Counted from the first letter of the stretch, positions 35,679 through 44,684 are shown. The stretch is 64,000 nt of DNA from Sutcliffiella horikoshii (GCF_008180725.1 NZ_VTEV01000002.1:554980-618979); one strand, 5' to 3'. Notes: generated by a model not told the origin, from the letters alone. A program made the numbers and translations.

Positions 35679-35927
35679 ATGAGAAATATAGAGAAGTATA
35701 GAAATGCATTTATCGATGCGTTGGACATAGAGGAAAACGATGTAAATGAAGATTTAACTCTCGGAGAACTAAGAGAGTGGGACTCCATCGGACATATGGC
35801 ACTCATTGCTGAGATGGAGGATGTTTTTGATGTCTCCATAGATTCAGAATGGATTACAGATTTCAACTCTTACCTATCAGGAATGGAGTTATTGAAACGC
35901 TTGGGAGTAGACTTTATTAATGAATAG
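35679..35927 (+). CDS. Acyl carrier protein of a Dlt-like operon
   Basis: 82 residues, phosphopantetheine carrier. The attachment serine is in REWDSIGHMALIAEMEDVF (about residue 38). It is acidic and helical as usual for the family. It is not the fatty-acid-synthesis ACP (different motif from DSLD) nor plainly DltC, but fits stand-alone carriers found beside AMP ligases. ATG 35679 follows AAAGGG. It overlaps the ligase gene by 8 bases. The acyl group carried is unknown. Confidence 0.88.
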   Translation: MRNIEKYRNAFIDALDIEENDVNEDLTLGELREWDSIGHMALIAEMEDVFDVSIDSEWITDFNSYLSGMELLKRLGVDFINE

Positions 35928-37314
35928 TTTTCAAAAATTGGAGGAGTTTGGGAGCCACACCGCCGTATACGCTGAACGACAATATTCTTACTCTGAAATG
36001 TTAGAAATTGCTGATGCTATCTGTGGTGAAGTAGGGGAAAGAACGCTCGTTTTTTGCTTATGTTCAAATAATAAAGAATCTTTATTTGGCTATGTTGGCT
36101 TTATTAGAGGTGGGGTGGTACCTGTACTTTTGGACGCTTCCATCCATATAGATCAGTTGCGCAAATTGATTAACCTTTATAAGCCTACATACATTTGGGC
36201 GAGTAGTGAAAATCAAGACCTATTAAATGAAATGGAAAGTACATTTGTATTTGGAGATTACACATTATTTAAATGTCCGTCATTCTTCCAACATACCCTT
36301 CATGAAAGTCTTGCGCTCCTTTTAACCACCTCTGGAAGTACTGGAAGCCCCAAATTTGTTCGCCTAAGCTATAAAAATATTTTTAATAATGCCGAATCAA
36401 TAGCAAATTACCTTGACATCCATGCAGAGGATAAACCTATCACAACACTTCCAATGAATTACTCCTATGGCCTCTCTATCATTAATAGTCATTTCATATG
36501 CGGAGCAACGATAATTGTAACGGATGCATCTATCATGAAAAAAGAGTTTTGGGACTTATGTAGAGAGCAAGAAGTAACAACTTTTGGAGGAGTTCCTTTC
36601 GTCTATGAGATGCTTGATAGGCTGAAGTTTGAAAATATTAATCTTCCTAGTTTAAAAAAGTTAACTCAAGCTGGTGGGAAATTAAGCTCAACACTATTGA
36701 CCAAGTTTGCTGAAGTGTGCAAACAGAAAGGGATTCAATTTTTTTCCATGTATGGTCAAACGGAAGCAACGGCGCGTATGGCCTATTTACCATGGGAAAA
36801 AAGTCTTGAAAAAGTCGGAAGCATAGGTATTGCCATTCCAGGTGGAGAGCTGATTTTGCAAGACGACAATGGGTCCCAAATTACAGAGCCTAACGTGAAG
36901 GGCGAATTGATTTATAAAGGAAAGAATGTTTCTTTGGGATATGCGGAGTCAGTATTCGATCTTTCAAAAGAAGATGAGAATAACGGTATTTTACGGACAG
37001 GTGATTTGGCTTACTTTGATCAGGATGGGTATTTTTATATTAGTGGCCGAATCAAAAGAATGGTTAAGCTCTATGGGAACCGTATCAGTCTTGATGAGGT
37101 GGAAGGGTTTTTATCTAAGCATGGTCATGATTGTATTTGTACTGGGACGGATGACCAAATGTATATTTACACATTAAAAGATGATGGTATTCCAATTAAA
37201 AAATTAATGAAGGAAAAATTAAACTTAAAGGGCATGAAGATTATGAGGATTGAGGAAATCCCACGTAATCAGTATGGAAAAATCCTTTATTCCGAGTTAC
37301 CTAAACTTGGATAA
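35920..37314 (+). CDS. AMP-dependent acyl/aminoacyl ligase, DltA-like
   Basis: 464 residues, ANL superfamily. Core motifs are complete: LLTTSGSTGSPKFVRLSY (A3), MYGQTEATARM (A5), LRTGDLAYFDQDGYFYISGR (A7), hinge region RIKRMVKLYGNRIS and the C-terminal lysine loop NQYGKILY (A10). It should activate a carboxylic acid as adenylate and load the carrier protein next door. It is about 40 residues shorter than DltA (about 503), mainly in the N-terminal half. Substrate cannot be assigned by eye; D-alanine, another amino acid or a short acyl chain are all possible. Confidence 0.88.
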   Translation: MNSFQKLEEFGSHTAVYAERQYSYSEMLEIADAICGEVGERTLVFCLCSNNKESLFGYVGFIRGGVVPVLLDASIHIDQLRKLINLYKPTYIWASSENQDLLNEMESTFVFGDYTLFKCPSFFQHTLHESLALLLTTSGSTGSPKFVRLSYKNIFNNAESIANYLDIHAEDKPITTLPMNYSYGLSIINSHFICGATIIVTDASIMKKEFWDLCREQEVTTFGGVPFVYEMLDRLKFENINLPSLKKLTQAGGKLSSTLLTKFAEVCKQKGIQFFSMYGQTEATARMAYLPWEKSLEKVGSIGIAIPGGELILQDDNGSQITEPNVKGELIYKGKNVSLGYAESVFDLSKEDENNGILRTGDLAYFDQDGYFYISGRIKRMVKLYGNRISLDEVEGFLSKHGHDCICTGTDDQMYIYTLKDDGIPIKKLMKEKLNLKGMKIMRIEEIPRNQYGKILYSELPKLG

Positions 37315-37357
37315 GTTATAGAAAACATCTTAAGTTTATTTTTTTACAGGTGGTTGG

Positions 37358-38809
37358 ATGGGTTTTATTTCTATTGAGTTTCTCTTATTTTTTGCAATTA
37401 TCGTTTTTACTTATTATTTAATCCCTCATCGATTCAGATGGGTTCTCTTAATAGTTGCAAGTTACGTTTTTTACGCAATCTTAAGTATCCAATTTATACC
37501 GTTACTACTTGCAAGCACAGTTTTTACCTATTTTTCTGGAATTATTATTGAAAAACAGAAGACAAAAAAACGGAAGAAAAACGCCATGCTCGTGGGAATT
37601 TCCGGGCTATTGTTTTTTCTCGGTTGGTTTAAATATGTTAATTTTGTAAATGAATCGCTTCGATCTGTTGCAAGTTACTTTAATTTGAATTATTCGATAC
37701 CATATCAAGAAATTGTATTGCCATTAGCGATTTCCTTTTATACGTTACAGGCAGTAAGTTACCTTGTGGATATCTACCATGGAAAGCAAAAAGCGGAAAG
37801 ACATTATGGCTATTTTTCGATATTTTTTGCTTTTTTTCCACAACTGGTTGCAGGACCGATTGAACGTGCCAAGAAATTGCTTCCTCAATTAAAAGCGGAA
37901 CAAAGTTTAAATTATGAAAATTTAAGCTATGGGATGAAACGAATTGCCTGGGGTTTTTTTAAGAAGACATTAATTGCAGATCGACTAGCTCCAATTGTAG
38001 CTAGTGTTTTCGATAATCCTAACCCGACTGGTTCAGAAATAGTACTAGGTACTATTTTATTCTCGATACAATTGTTCGCTGATTTTTCAGCATTGAGTGA
38101 CATTGCCATCGGTTGTGCTAGAATGCTAGGGATAAAGTTGACAGAAAACTTTAAGCAGCCGCATTTTGCTGTTTCGATATCAGATTTTTGGAGTAGATGG
38201 CATATAACGTTCTCTACATGGCTAAGGGACTATATCTTTTTCCCGTTATGTAAGGGGAAAAAGAAAAGAAGTGACATATATGCAGCAATTGTAATTACTT
38301 TTTTAGTAAGCGGAATTTGGCACGGAGCCGCTTGGACTTTTGTTATTTGGGGTCTCATTCATGGGTTTTATCGAGTGTTTGGGGATTATACAAAACATTA
38401 TCGTGAAAAAGCAGCTTCATTTACTCACTTGGATAGGAATCCCGTGTTCCATAAATGGGTGAAAATTACCATAACCTTCCTGCTAGTTTGCTTTTCTAGA
38501 GTTTTTTATCGATCAGATTCCGTCACACAAGCGTTTGAAAATGCAAAACTTTTCTTATCCATTAGTTCCTGGAATCCATTGGGAATTGTTAAAGCGTTTG
38601 AAATATTTACGCTGCTAGATTTGGTGATTTTTGTATTTTTCTTTATTATTTTTCAACTATTTCAGTATATTGAAAGAAAAAATGTTTCAACATGGAAAAT
38701 ACTATCGCAGCGCCCGACATTTGTTAGATATGCATTCTATATTTTTATTATTCTATCAGTCCTTATATTCGGTGCTTCAGGTGAAGGGTTTATTTATGGG
38801 AGATTTTAA
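37358..38809 (+). CDS. MBOAT-family membrane O-acyltransferase (DltB/AlgI-like)
   Basis: 483 residues, about ten membrane segments. The MBOAT signature is intact: FSALSDIAIGCARMLGI, FWSRWHITFSTWLRDY and the active-site histidine in SGIWHGAAWTFVIWG. Such proteins move an acyl group from a cytosolic carrier or thioester across the membrane onto a surface polymer. It follows the ligase by 43 bases in the same direction. Its gene is more AT-rich than the flanking conserved blocks. Confidence 0.92.
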   Translation: MGFISIEFLLFFAIIVFTYYLIPHRFRWVLLIVASYVFYAILSIQFIPLLLASTVFTYFSGIIIEKQKTKKRKKNAMLVGISGLLFFLGWFKYVNFVNESLRSVASYFNLNYSIPYQEIVLPLAISFYTLQAVSYLVDIYHGKQKAERHYGYFSIFFAFFPQLVAGPIERAKKLLPQLKAEQSLNYENLSYGMKRIAWGFFKKTLIADRLAPIVASVFDNPNPTGSEIVLGTILFSIQLFADFSALSDIAIGCARMLGIKLTENFKQPHFAVSISDFWSRWHITFSTWLRDYIFFPLCKGKKKRSDIYAAIVITFLVSGIWHGAAWTFVIWGLIHGFYRVFGDYTKHYREKAASFTHLDRNPVFHKWVKITITFLLVCFSRVFYRSDSVTQAFENAKLFLSISSWNPLGIVKAFEIFTLLDLVIFVFFFIIFQLFQYIERKNVSTWKILSQRPTFVRYAFYIFIILSVLIFGASGEGFIYGRF

Positions 38810-38860
38810 TACAAATTTCATGGGAAAGAAACAATGCTTTGAAAGGATTTGCTATGTGCT

Positions 38861-39766
38861 ATGGGACGTTTAGTCATCAAGTTAACAATAATCATGACAG
38901 TTGTTATATTACTTTTTATGCCAGTAAATAGATTCGTAAAGGATTCTTACGATTACAACATTAGCCATGCAATACTGGCTTTTAAGAAAAATCCATATCC
39001 AGTTGATATCATCAACCTGGGTGCATCTCATTCCATGTACGGTTATTATTTTAAGCCTACTGGTTTGTCCCATCTGGACCTAGCACTTCCTGCTCAGACG
39101 ATTGAATACGACTTTAAATTGTTAAAAGAATATGGCAAGTATCTTAAACCTGGTGGCGTAGTGATCGTTTCCATTTCTCAAATTACATTCGCAAATACTG
39201 AGACCAAGAACGTAGGAAATTATTATAAAATTTTGGATCGTAAAGATATTGAACCGTTTAATGTAATTGATTATTACAGTTATTTGTACTTACCAGGGGC
39301 AAATAGCGGGAGTTTTCACTCTGCCCTCTCGGGGAAATTGAAAGAATTTAGATGGAATGCTCATCAGCCTTGGGCAAATAACGGTAAGAACTATTCGGAA
39401 AGAAAGTATGAGGATGTAGAAAACGAATACAAAGAAGCAGTTGAAACCAATACCATCGAACAAAATGTCCAGCGGCTAAAAGATATTGTAGATTATTGTA
39501 AAGCGAAAGGCTACCAAGTAGTATTAACCATGGAGCCAGTTCATCAGTCTTATCAAGAATTTTTAACTGTGGAAGTCATGGATAGATTGGTCTTTCAGTA
39601 CTTAGAGTCCCTTGATTTAGAGGTCCCATTTTTGAATTATATGAGTGATCAAAGATTCGCAAACAACAAAGATTATTTTATCGATTCCAATCATCTAAAT
39701 AGTAAGGGAAGAAAAATGTATTCTTGGATTGTATACAGGGATCTTAAGAAATTGGGTTATTTATGA
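38861..39766 (+). CDS. Membrane-anchored SGNH-like protein (DltD/AlgJ analogue)
   Basis: 301 residues. A single N-terminal membrane segment (about 5-25) is followed by an extracytoplasmic SGNH-type fold: the nucleophile region is NLGASHSMYGY and the Asp/His block is DSNHLNSKGR near the C terminus. In DltD and AlgJ/AlgX such domains take part in the final transfer to the polymer. At 301 residues it is much shorter than DltD (about 390-420). ATG 38861 is preferred; TTG 38849 is too close to AAAGGA. It ends the operon, before a strong terminator. Confidence 0.8.
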   Translation: MGRLVIKLTIIMTVVILLFMPVNRFVKDSYDYNISHAILAFKKNPYPVDIINLGASHSMYGYYFKPTGLSHLDLALPAQTIEYDFKLLKEYGKYLKPGGVVIVSISQITFANTETKNVGNYYKILDRKDIEPFNVIDYYSYLYLPGANSGSFHSALSGKLKEFRWNAHQPWANNGKNYSERKYEDVENEYKEAVETNTIEQNVQRLKDIVDYCKAKGYQVVLTMEPVHQSYQEFLTVEVMDRLVFQYLESLDLEVPFLNYMSDQRFANNKDYFIDSNHLNSKGRKMYSWIVYRDLKKLGYL

Positions 39767-39789
39767 GAGATTATATGTAATGATATCAA

Positions 39790-39828
39790 AGAGACAGGAG
39801 CTTTGTTGGATCCTGTCTCTTCTTTTTT
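39790..39828 (+). terminator. Terminator of the Dlt-like operon
   Basis: AGAGACAGGA and TCCTGTCTCT form a perfect 10-bp stem, followed by T6. Confidence 0.93.
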
Positions 39829-39908
39829 ACTCAGGCATGTTTGTCCAATAACTGCATATACATGAACCGTTATCTAATGAATTTCTAGAGACAACGGGAG
39901 TGTGGAAA

Positions 39909-40916
39909 ATGGATTTCGGATTGATTTCGATTTTTCTGGTCGTCTTATTGGGACCTTTACTTGTCAAGAAAATAGAAGAAAATATGGAAGTTTTCCTGCT
40001 AAGCATGGGGATACTCGCCAGTATGGTAAGTGGAGTTTACAATGAACAGCTTTTCTTCATCGCGGCAACCGATCCCATCTTAATTTCACTCGCCGTCTTA
40101 ATGGCAGGCCTGGTTTTCAGATGGTTGCAAATTCCTTTTAGCCGAATTCTTCACTTTTTGAAAAATAGAATCCCATTTAAGTTATTTATTTTTCTGCTTG
40201 TTGTGTTTCTTGGTTTAATCTCAAGTGTCATTACCGCAATTATTGCAGCGCTCCTATTAGTATTCATTGTGGTTGGGCTAGATCTCGAAAAGAGAGAGCA
40301 GATAAGGCTTACAGTTCTTGCTTGTTTTTCTATAGGTTTAGGTGCAGCTTTGACACCGATTGGAGAGCCGTTATCCATCGTGACAATCAGCAAGCTGAAC
40401 GGGGATTTCTTTTACCTATTAAGGCTGATTGGCAAGGATGTCTTCTTCGCTTTATTGTTATTCGGTTTACTTGCTGCCTTTATGGTGAAAGCACCTGGCT
40501 CTAACGAACTGGAGCGGAGTGTGAAGGACAAGGAAAGCTACGAGGAAATTTTTATTCGAGGTTTGAAAATTTACTTTTTTGTGATGGGACTGACTTTTCT
40601 TGGTGCAGGATTTGAACCATTTGTCTCCGCCTACTTTTTAGGTATGGATCCTACTGTTTTGTACTGGTTCAATATGTCCTCCGCCATTTTAGATAACGCG
40701 ACACTGGCCGCTGCAGAAATAAGTGCCGAACTGGACCCGTCAGTCATCCGGGTGATTTTGCTTGGGCTGATGATCAGCGGGGGAATGTTGGTGCCTGGTA
40801 ACATTCCGAATATCATAGCGGCAGGAAAGCTTGGCATTACAAGTAAAGAGTGGGCACGGCATGGGGTGCCTGTTGGACTGTGTGCGATGGTGGTTTATTA
40901 TTTTGTGGTGGTGTAG
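39909..40916 (+). CDS. DUF1646 family permease
   Basis: 335 residues, about ten membrane segments. It has the ion-transporter-superfamily look: two halves with similar loops (ALTPIGEPLSIVTISKL and MLVPGNIPNIIAAGKLG), as in arsenite/NhaD-type exchangers. The substrate is unknown. ATG 39909 follows GGGAG by eight bases; GTG 39900 overlaps that site. No partner gene is adjacent; it stands alone between a terminator and array B. Confidence 0.8.
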   Translation: MDFGLISIFLVVLLGPLLVKKIEENMEVFLLSMGILASMVSGVYNEQLFFIAATDPILISLAVLMAGLVFRWLQIPFSRILHFLKNRIPFKLFIFLLVVFLGLISSVITAIIAALLLVFIVVGLDLEKREQIRLTVLACFSIGLGAALTPIGEPLSIVTISKLNGDFFYLLRLIGKDVFFALLLFGLLAAFMVKAPGSNELERSVKDKESYEEIFIRGLKIYFFVMGLTFLGAGFEPFVSAYFLGMDPTVLYWFNMSSAILDNATLAAAEISAELDPSVIRVILLGLMISGGMLVPGNIPNIIAAGKLGITSKEWARHGVPVGLCAMVVYYFVVV

Positions 40917-40918
40917 GA

Positions 40919-41067
40919 ATGAAGACAATTATGAGTCTTAAAAAGGTATGAGATTGTCTTCATAATGTGAATGAAGACAATTCTGCTGGGAAAATAGCGT
41001 TGAAACTGTCTTCATAAAGAGTATGAAGACAATTTTGCCTCGAAATAAGCTGTGAAACTGTCTTCAT
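40919..41067. repeat. 52-bp tandem palindrome array B
   Basis: ATGAAGAC occurs at 40919, 40971 and 41023, an exact 52-bp step. Two full hairpins, GTCTTCAT - 7 nt - ATGAAGAC, lie at 40956-40978 and 41008-41030 (loops AATGTGA and AAAGAGT). A further left arm is at 41060-41067. The array starts two bases after the permease stop and fills the gap between convergent genes. Confidence 0.92.
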
Positions 41068-41139
41068 GGCCCCAATAACCGATGAAATAAAATAAAGCTG
41101 GCTAATTTGTCGTTTGTCCCGACTTCTAGCCAGCTTTAT

Positions 41140-41997
41140 TTATACCCGCTTTACCGATATTGCTGCCCGAACCTTCTGCAGTGCTTCTTTCCCCTCATCC
41201 TTCTTCGCCATGAGAACATTCACATAAATGGCATCAATCATTGCAAGCTGGGCGATACGTGAGGCCAATGCCTCAGAGCGATAGTCCGTTTCCTCTGACA
41301 TCGTATAGAGTGCCATGTCCACACCTTGGCTTAAAGGAGACTTGGCAAAGTTCGTGATGCCGATTGTCTTCACTCCGTTTGCTTTTACCACCTCAAGAAT
41401 GTGCATCATGTCCTTCGATGCTCCAGTATGTGAAATGATGATGGCGACGTCTTCGTTCGTCAGTTGGCTTGCTGACATAAGCTGCATGTGGGTGTCAGAC
41501 TGAACGTTCACCGAAACACCTGTCCGAATTAGTTTATGGTAAGCGTCCATTGCAATGACGTTAGAGCCGCCACTCCCGAACAACTCGACCTTGCGAGCCC
41601 CTAAAATAGCGCCAATCACCTCGTGAAATGCCTGTTCATCAAGGATTTTCAAAGTATCTTCAAGTGTTTTTATATTGGAACGGAAAACTTTTTCCGCAAT
41701 CGTTTTTTCACTGTCGTGTTCCATGATATTTTCATGAATATCTTGGATTGGTTCCACAATTTCCGTTGCGAGTGCAATTTTCATCGCCTGGTAGCCTTTA
41801 AAGCCGATCCGCTGACAAAAACGGAATACGGTGGAGTCCGCTACACCGAGATCATCTGCTACCTGGTTGATGGTGCTGTGGACAATTTTCTGTGGATTAT
41901 TGAGGATATAGTCCGCGATGACTTGCTCCTTCCCCTTAAACTGTGGATAGTGGGAACGTATGCGCATCATGCAGTATTGCGTTTCCTGCGTGTTCAT
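41140..41997 (-). CDS. MurR/RpiR-family transcription regulator of the gluconate operon
   Basis: 285 residues. The N-terminal HTH_6 domain (about 15-90: QVADDLGVADSTVFRFCQRIGFKGYQAMKI) binds DNA, and the C-terminal SIS domain (about 130-260: GARKVELFGSGGSNVIAMDA and ISHTGASKDM) binds a sugar phosphate. ATG 41997 follows GGAGGG by eight bases. It is divergent from gnd-gntP-gntK, which places the operator in the 172 bases between. B. subtilis uses a GntR-type repressor for gluconate genes instead. The effector is probably 6-phosphogluconate or a related phosphate, by inference. Confidence 0.9.
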   Translation of the reverse strand: MNTQETQYCMMRIRSHYPQFKGKEQVIADYILNNPQKIVHSTINQVADDLGVADSTVFRFCQRIGFKGYQAMKIALATEIVEPIQDIHENIMEHDSEKTIAEKVFRSNIKTLEDTLKILDEQAFHEVIGAILGARKVELFGSGGSNVIAMDAYHKLIRTGVSVNVQSDTHMQLMSASQLTNEDVAIIISHTGASKDMMHILEVVKANGVKTIGITNFAKSPLSQGVDMALYTMSEETDYRSEALASRIAQLAMIDAIYVNVLMAKKDEGKEALQKVRAAISVKRV

Positions 41998-42068
41998 GGT
42001 GCGACCCTCCAGAAATAGTAATCTATTATCTATCATAAAGAGGTTTCAAAAAAAAAGAAACTATTTTT

Positions 42069-42082
42069 TGATAACGCTTGCA
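42069..42082 (+). promoter_or_regulatory. Candidate cre (CcpA) site of the gluconate operon
   Basis: TGATAACGCTTGCA matches the cre consensus TGWAANCGNTNWCA at 12 of 14 positions and overlaps the -35 of the promoter, a repressing position. Confidence 0.65.
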
Positions 42083-42106
42083 TTTTGGGGAATTTTTTTT
42101 CATAAT
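42078..42106 (+). promoter_or_regulatory. Promoter of gnd-gntP-gntK
   Basis: TTGCAT (42078-42083), 17 bases, CATAAT (42101-42106), 64 bases before the gnd start. Confidence 0.65.
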
Positions 42107-42169
42107 AGGAACAATACAAAAAATATTTTTCGATACATACTTGTGCATGAGAAGGGAGTTTCTTTTAAT

Positions 42170-43066
42170 ATGAAACTAGCAATGATTGGTTTAGGCAAAA
42201 TGGGATACAACTTAACGTTGAATTTAATAGATAACAATCATGAAGTAGTCGCTTTTGATGTTGAAAATGAGAACGTTGTCAAAAGTGAACAGGCAGGAGC
42301 AATCGGAGCATACTCCATCGAGGAGGCACTAAGCAAACTAGACTCTCCAAAAGTGATTTGGATGATGGTGCCGGCTGGTGAGATTACAGAAAATGTGCTA
42401 TCAGAAATTAGTAGTTTCGTAACAGAAGGAGACATCATCATTGATGGTGGCAACTCCAACTACAAAGATACATTAAAACGAGCAGAAGAGCTGGCGGTAA
42501 AAGGTGTCCACTACTTGGATGTCGGTACAAGCGGAGGAATGGAAGGAGCTCGCAACGGGGCTTGCACCATGGTTGGTGGAAACGAAGAAGCGTTTAAACA
42601 CGTGGAGGCGCTTTTCCAAGATATTTGTGTAGAAAACGGCTACTTATATGCTGGGAAATCCGGTAGCGGTCACTTCTTGAAAATGGTTCACAATGGGGTC
42701 GAATACGGTATGATGCAAGCAATTGCTGAAGGCTTCGACATCCTGGAAAAAAGTGATTTCGATTTTGACTATGAAAAAGTTGCCAGAGTCTGGAACAACG
42801 GCTCGGTTGTACGATCTTGGCTGATGGAACTCACAGAAAATGCATTCAGCAAAGACGCCAGATTAGAAGGTATCAAAGGCGTTATGCACTCATCCGGTGA
42901 GGGTAAATGGACAGTAGAGACAGCTCTCGACCTCCAAGCCGCAGCACCAGTCATCGCCTTGTCCCTTATGATGCGCTACCGCTCCCTAGAGCCCGACACT
43001 TTTTCAGGGAAAGTAGTTGCAGCACTTCGCAACGAATTCGGCGGACACGCAGTGGAGAAGAACTAA
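42170..43066 (+). CDS. gnd: 6-phosphogluconate dehydrogenase, decarboxylating (short type)
   Basis: 298 residues, the short GntZ/YqeC class rather than the 470-residue enzyme. It oxidises 6-phosphogluconate to ribulose 5-phosphate and CO2. The nucleotide-binding N terminus is MIGLGKMGYNLTLNL; the catalytic segments are DVGTSGGMEGARNGA and the lysine in SGSGHFLKMVHNGVEYGMMQA. ATG 42170 follows GAAGGGAG. First gene of the gluconate operon. The last part of the gene shifts to C-rich codons. Confidence 0.93.
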   Translation: MKLAMIGLGKMGYNLTLNLIDNNHEVVAFDVENENVVKSEQAGAIGAYSIEEALSKLDSPKVIWMMVPAGEITENVLSEISSFVTEGDIIIDGGNSNYKDTLKRAEELAVKGVHYLDVGTSGGMEGARNGACTMVGGNEEAFKHVEALFQDICVENGYLYAGKSGSGHFLKMVHNGVEYGMMQAIAEGFDILEKSDFDFDYEKVARVWNNGSVVRSWLMELTENAFSKDARLEGIKGVMHSSGEGKWTVETALDLQAAAPVIALSLMMRYRSLEPDTFSGKVVAALRNEFGGHAVEKN

Positions 43067-43117
43067 AAAAAGGCATTTTTGTTACCTGGGCAAAGCGTGA
43101 TGGTAGCCGAAAAGTGA

Positions 43118-43222
43118 TTTTGGCACGAACTCGGTGCGTTTTGACACGAACTTGATGTGTTTTGGCACGAACTTGATGTGTTTTGGCATCAACTTGCCTC
43201 ATTTTGGCACGAACTTTCAAGA
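43118..43222. repeat. 21-bp tandem array, five copies
   Basis: TTTTGGCACGAACTTGATGTG repeats at 43118, 43139, 43160, 43181 and 43202 with few changes. It lies between gnd and gntP inside the operon, so it is transcribed. The 21-bp unit makes an open minus-strand frame with a seven-residue repeat, which I regard as accidental. Confidence 0.9.
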
Positions 43223-43302
43223 ATGCTTGCTCAGGTATTATCATAAGCAAAATCAACCACAAATTTACTCATTATGATAGATCACTAAAGGAGGAACAAA
43301 AC

Positions 43303-44649
43303 ATGTCAGGATCCATGCTAATCCTAATCGCAGCAGCCGCAATATTCGTCCTACTATTCCTAGTTATTCGCACCAAACTACACGCATTCGTAGCCCTGCT
43401 GCTAGTCAGTTTACTAGTAGGTATCGCAGCAGGCATGCCGTTAAATGAAGTAATCGCATCCGTCCAAAACGGAATGGGAGGCACCCTCGGCTTCGTGGCA
43501 GTCGTAGTCGGACTTGGTGCGATGTTCGGTAAAATGCTAGAAGTATCAGGTGGAGCAGAAAGACTTGCTCAAACTTTAATGAAAAGATTCGGTGAAGAAA
43601 AGTCCCAGTGGGCGTTAGGTATTACAGGTTTCTTAGTAGCAATCCCCGTATTCTTTGATGTTGGTTTCATCATTTTAGTGCCAATCGTGTATGGCTTGGC
43701 GAAGAAAACAGGGAAATCCCTTTTACACTACGGTATTCCATTGCTGGCAGGACTTGCTGTAACGCACAGCTTTATCCCACCAACACCTGGACCAATTGCA
43801 GTAGCTGATTTAATCGGCGCAGACCTTGGATGGGTAATCCTGTTTGGTGTTATCGCTGGTATCCCGGCTATGATTCTAGCTGGTCCGGTTTTCGGTAAAT
43901 ATATTGGCAAAAAAATTCATGTGGTTGTACCAAAATACATGGAAATCGATGAAGATAAGGTGTATGAAAAGGATCTTCCAGGCTTCGGACTGATTGCTTC
44001 TATTATTCTAGTACCTTTAGTGTTGATCTTAGTGAATACGTTTTCAACGGTTATTTTTGAAGAAGGTCACATCGTTCGAGAGATTACAACATTCGTCGGT
44101 CACCCGTTCGTAGCGTTAACGATAGCAACATTATTGACGTTCTATTTCCTTGGAACGAAGCGCGGTTACACAAAACAAGATGTACAAGACATTGCAACTA
44201 AAGCGCTTGAACCTGCAGGTATTATCATTCTTGTAACTGGTGCGGGTGGGGTGTTCAAGCAAGTACTAATTGACTCTGGTGTTGGCGATGTACTAGGTGA
44301 AATGATGGCAGGTTCTGCATTGCCTCCAATCGTTCTTGCGTTCTTGATTGCATCAGCAGTCCGTGTAGCACAAGGCTCCGCAACTGTTTCCATGGTAACA
44401 GCTGCAGGTCTAATCACACCGCTAATCGGTATCATGGGTCTTGATGGACCTGTACTTGGTCTAATCGTTATCTCCATTGCTTCCGGTGCAACGGTTCTAT
44501 CTCACGTAAACGACTCCGGATTCTGGTTGGTGAACAGATACTTCGGTCTTGATGTAAAAGATACATTAAAATCTTGGACAGTCATGGAAACCATCATCGG
44601 ACTTGTAGGTTTTGCAGTAGCGGTAATTCTTGGTATATTTATAGGATAA
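43303..44649 (+). CDS. gntP: Gluconate permease GntP
   Basis: 448 residues, the length of GntP proteins, with about 12-14 membrane segments. Family features are GMGGTLGFVAVVVGLGAMFG, the HSFIPPTPGPIAVADLIGAD signature, AQGSATVSMVTAAG and SHVNDSGFWLVNRYFG. It imports gluconate with protons. ATG 43303 follows AAAGGAGG. The first 150 bases are C/A-rich compared with the rest of the gene. Confidence 0.96.
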   Translation: MSGSMLILIAAAAIFVLLFLVIRTKLHAFVALLLVSLLVGIAAGMPLNEVIASVQNGMGGTLGFVAVVVGLGAMFGKMLEVSGGAERLAQTLMKRFGEEKSQWALGITGFLVAIPVFFDVGFIILVPIVYGLAKKTGKSLLHYGIPLLAGLAVTHSFIPPTPGPIAVADLIGADLGWVILFGVIAGIPAMILAGPVFGKYIGKKIHVVVPKYMEIDEDKVYEKDLPGFGLIASIILVPLVLILVNTFSTVIFEEGHIVREITTFVGHPFVALTIATLLTFYFLGTKRGYTKQDVQDIATKALEPAGIIILVTGAGGVFKQVLIDSGVGDVLGEMMAGSALPPIVLAFLIASAVRVAQGSATVSMVTAAGLITPLIGIMGLDGPVLGLIVISIASGATVLSHVNDSGFWLVNRYFGLDVKDTLKSWTVMETIIGLVGFAVAVILGIFIG

Positions 44650-44658
44650 GTTAAAGTA

Positions 44659-44684
44659 GGGTCAAGGAGCTATTTCCTTGGCCC
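44659..44684 (+). promoter_or_regulatory. Intergenic hairpin between gntP and gntK
   Basis: GGGTCAAGGA and TCCTTGGCCC pair around GCTATT without a following T-run. It may be an RNA processing or stability element inside the operon rather than a terminator. Confidence 0.5.

Noticed and set aside
42966..43262. Minus-strand protein with a seven-residue repeat
   Set aside because: The 21-bp tandem repeat stays open in this frame by arithmetic; there is no ribosome site and the start lies in unrelated sequence.
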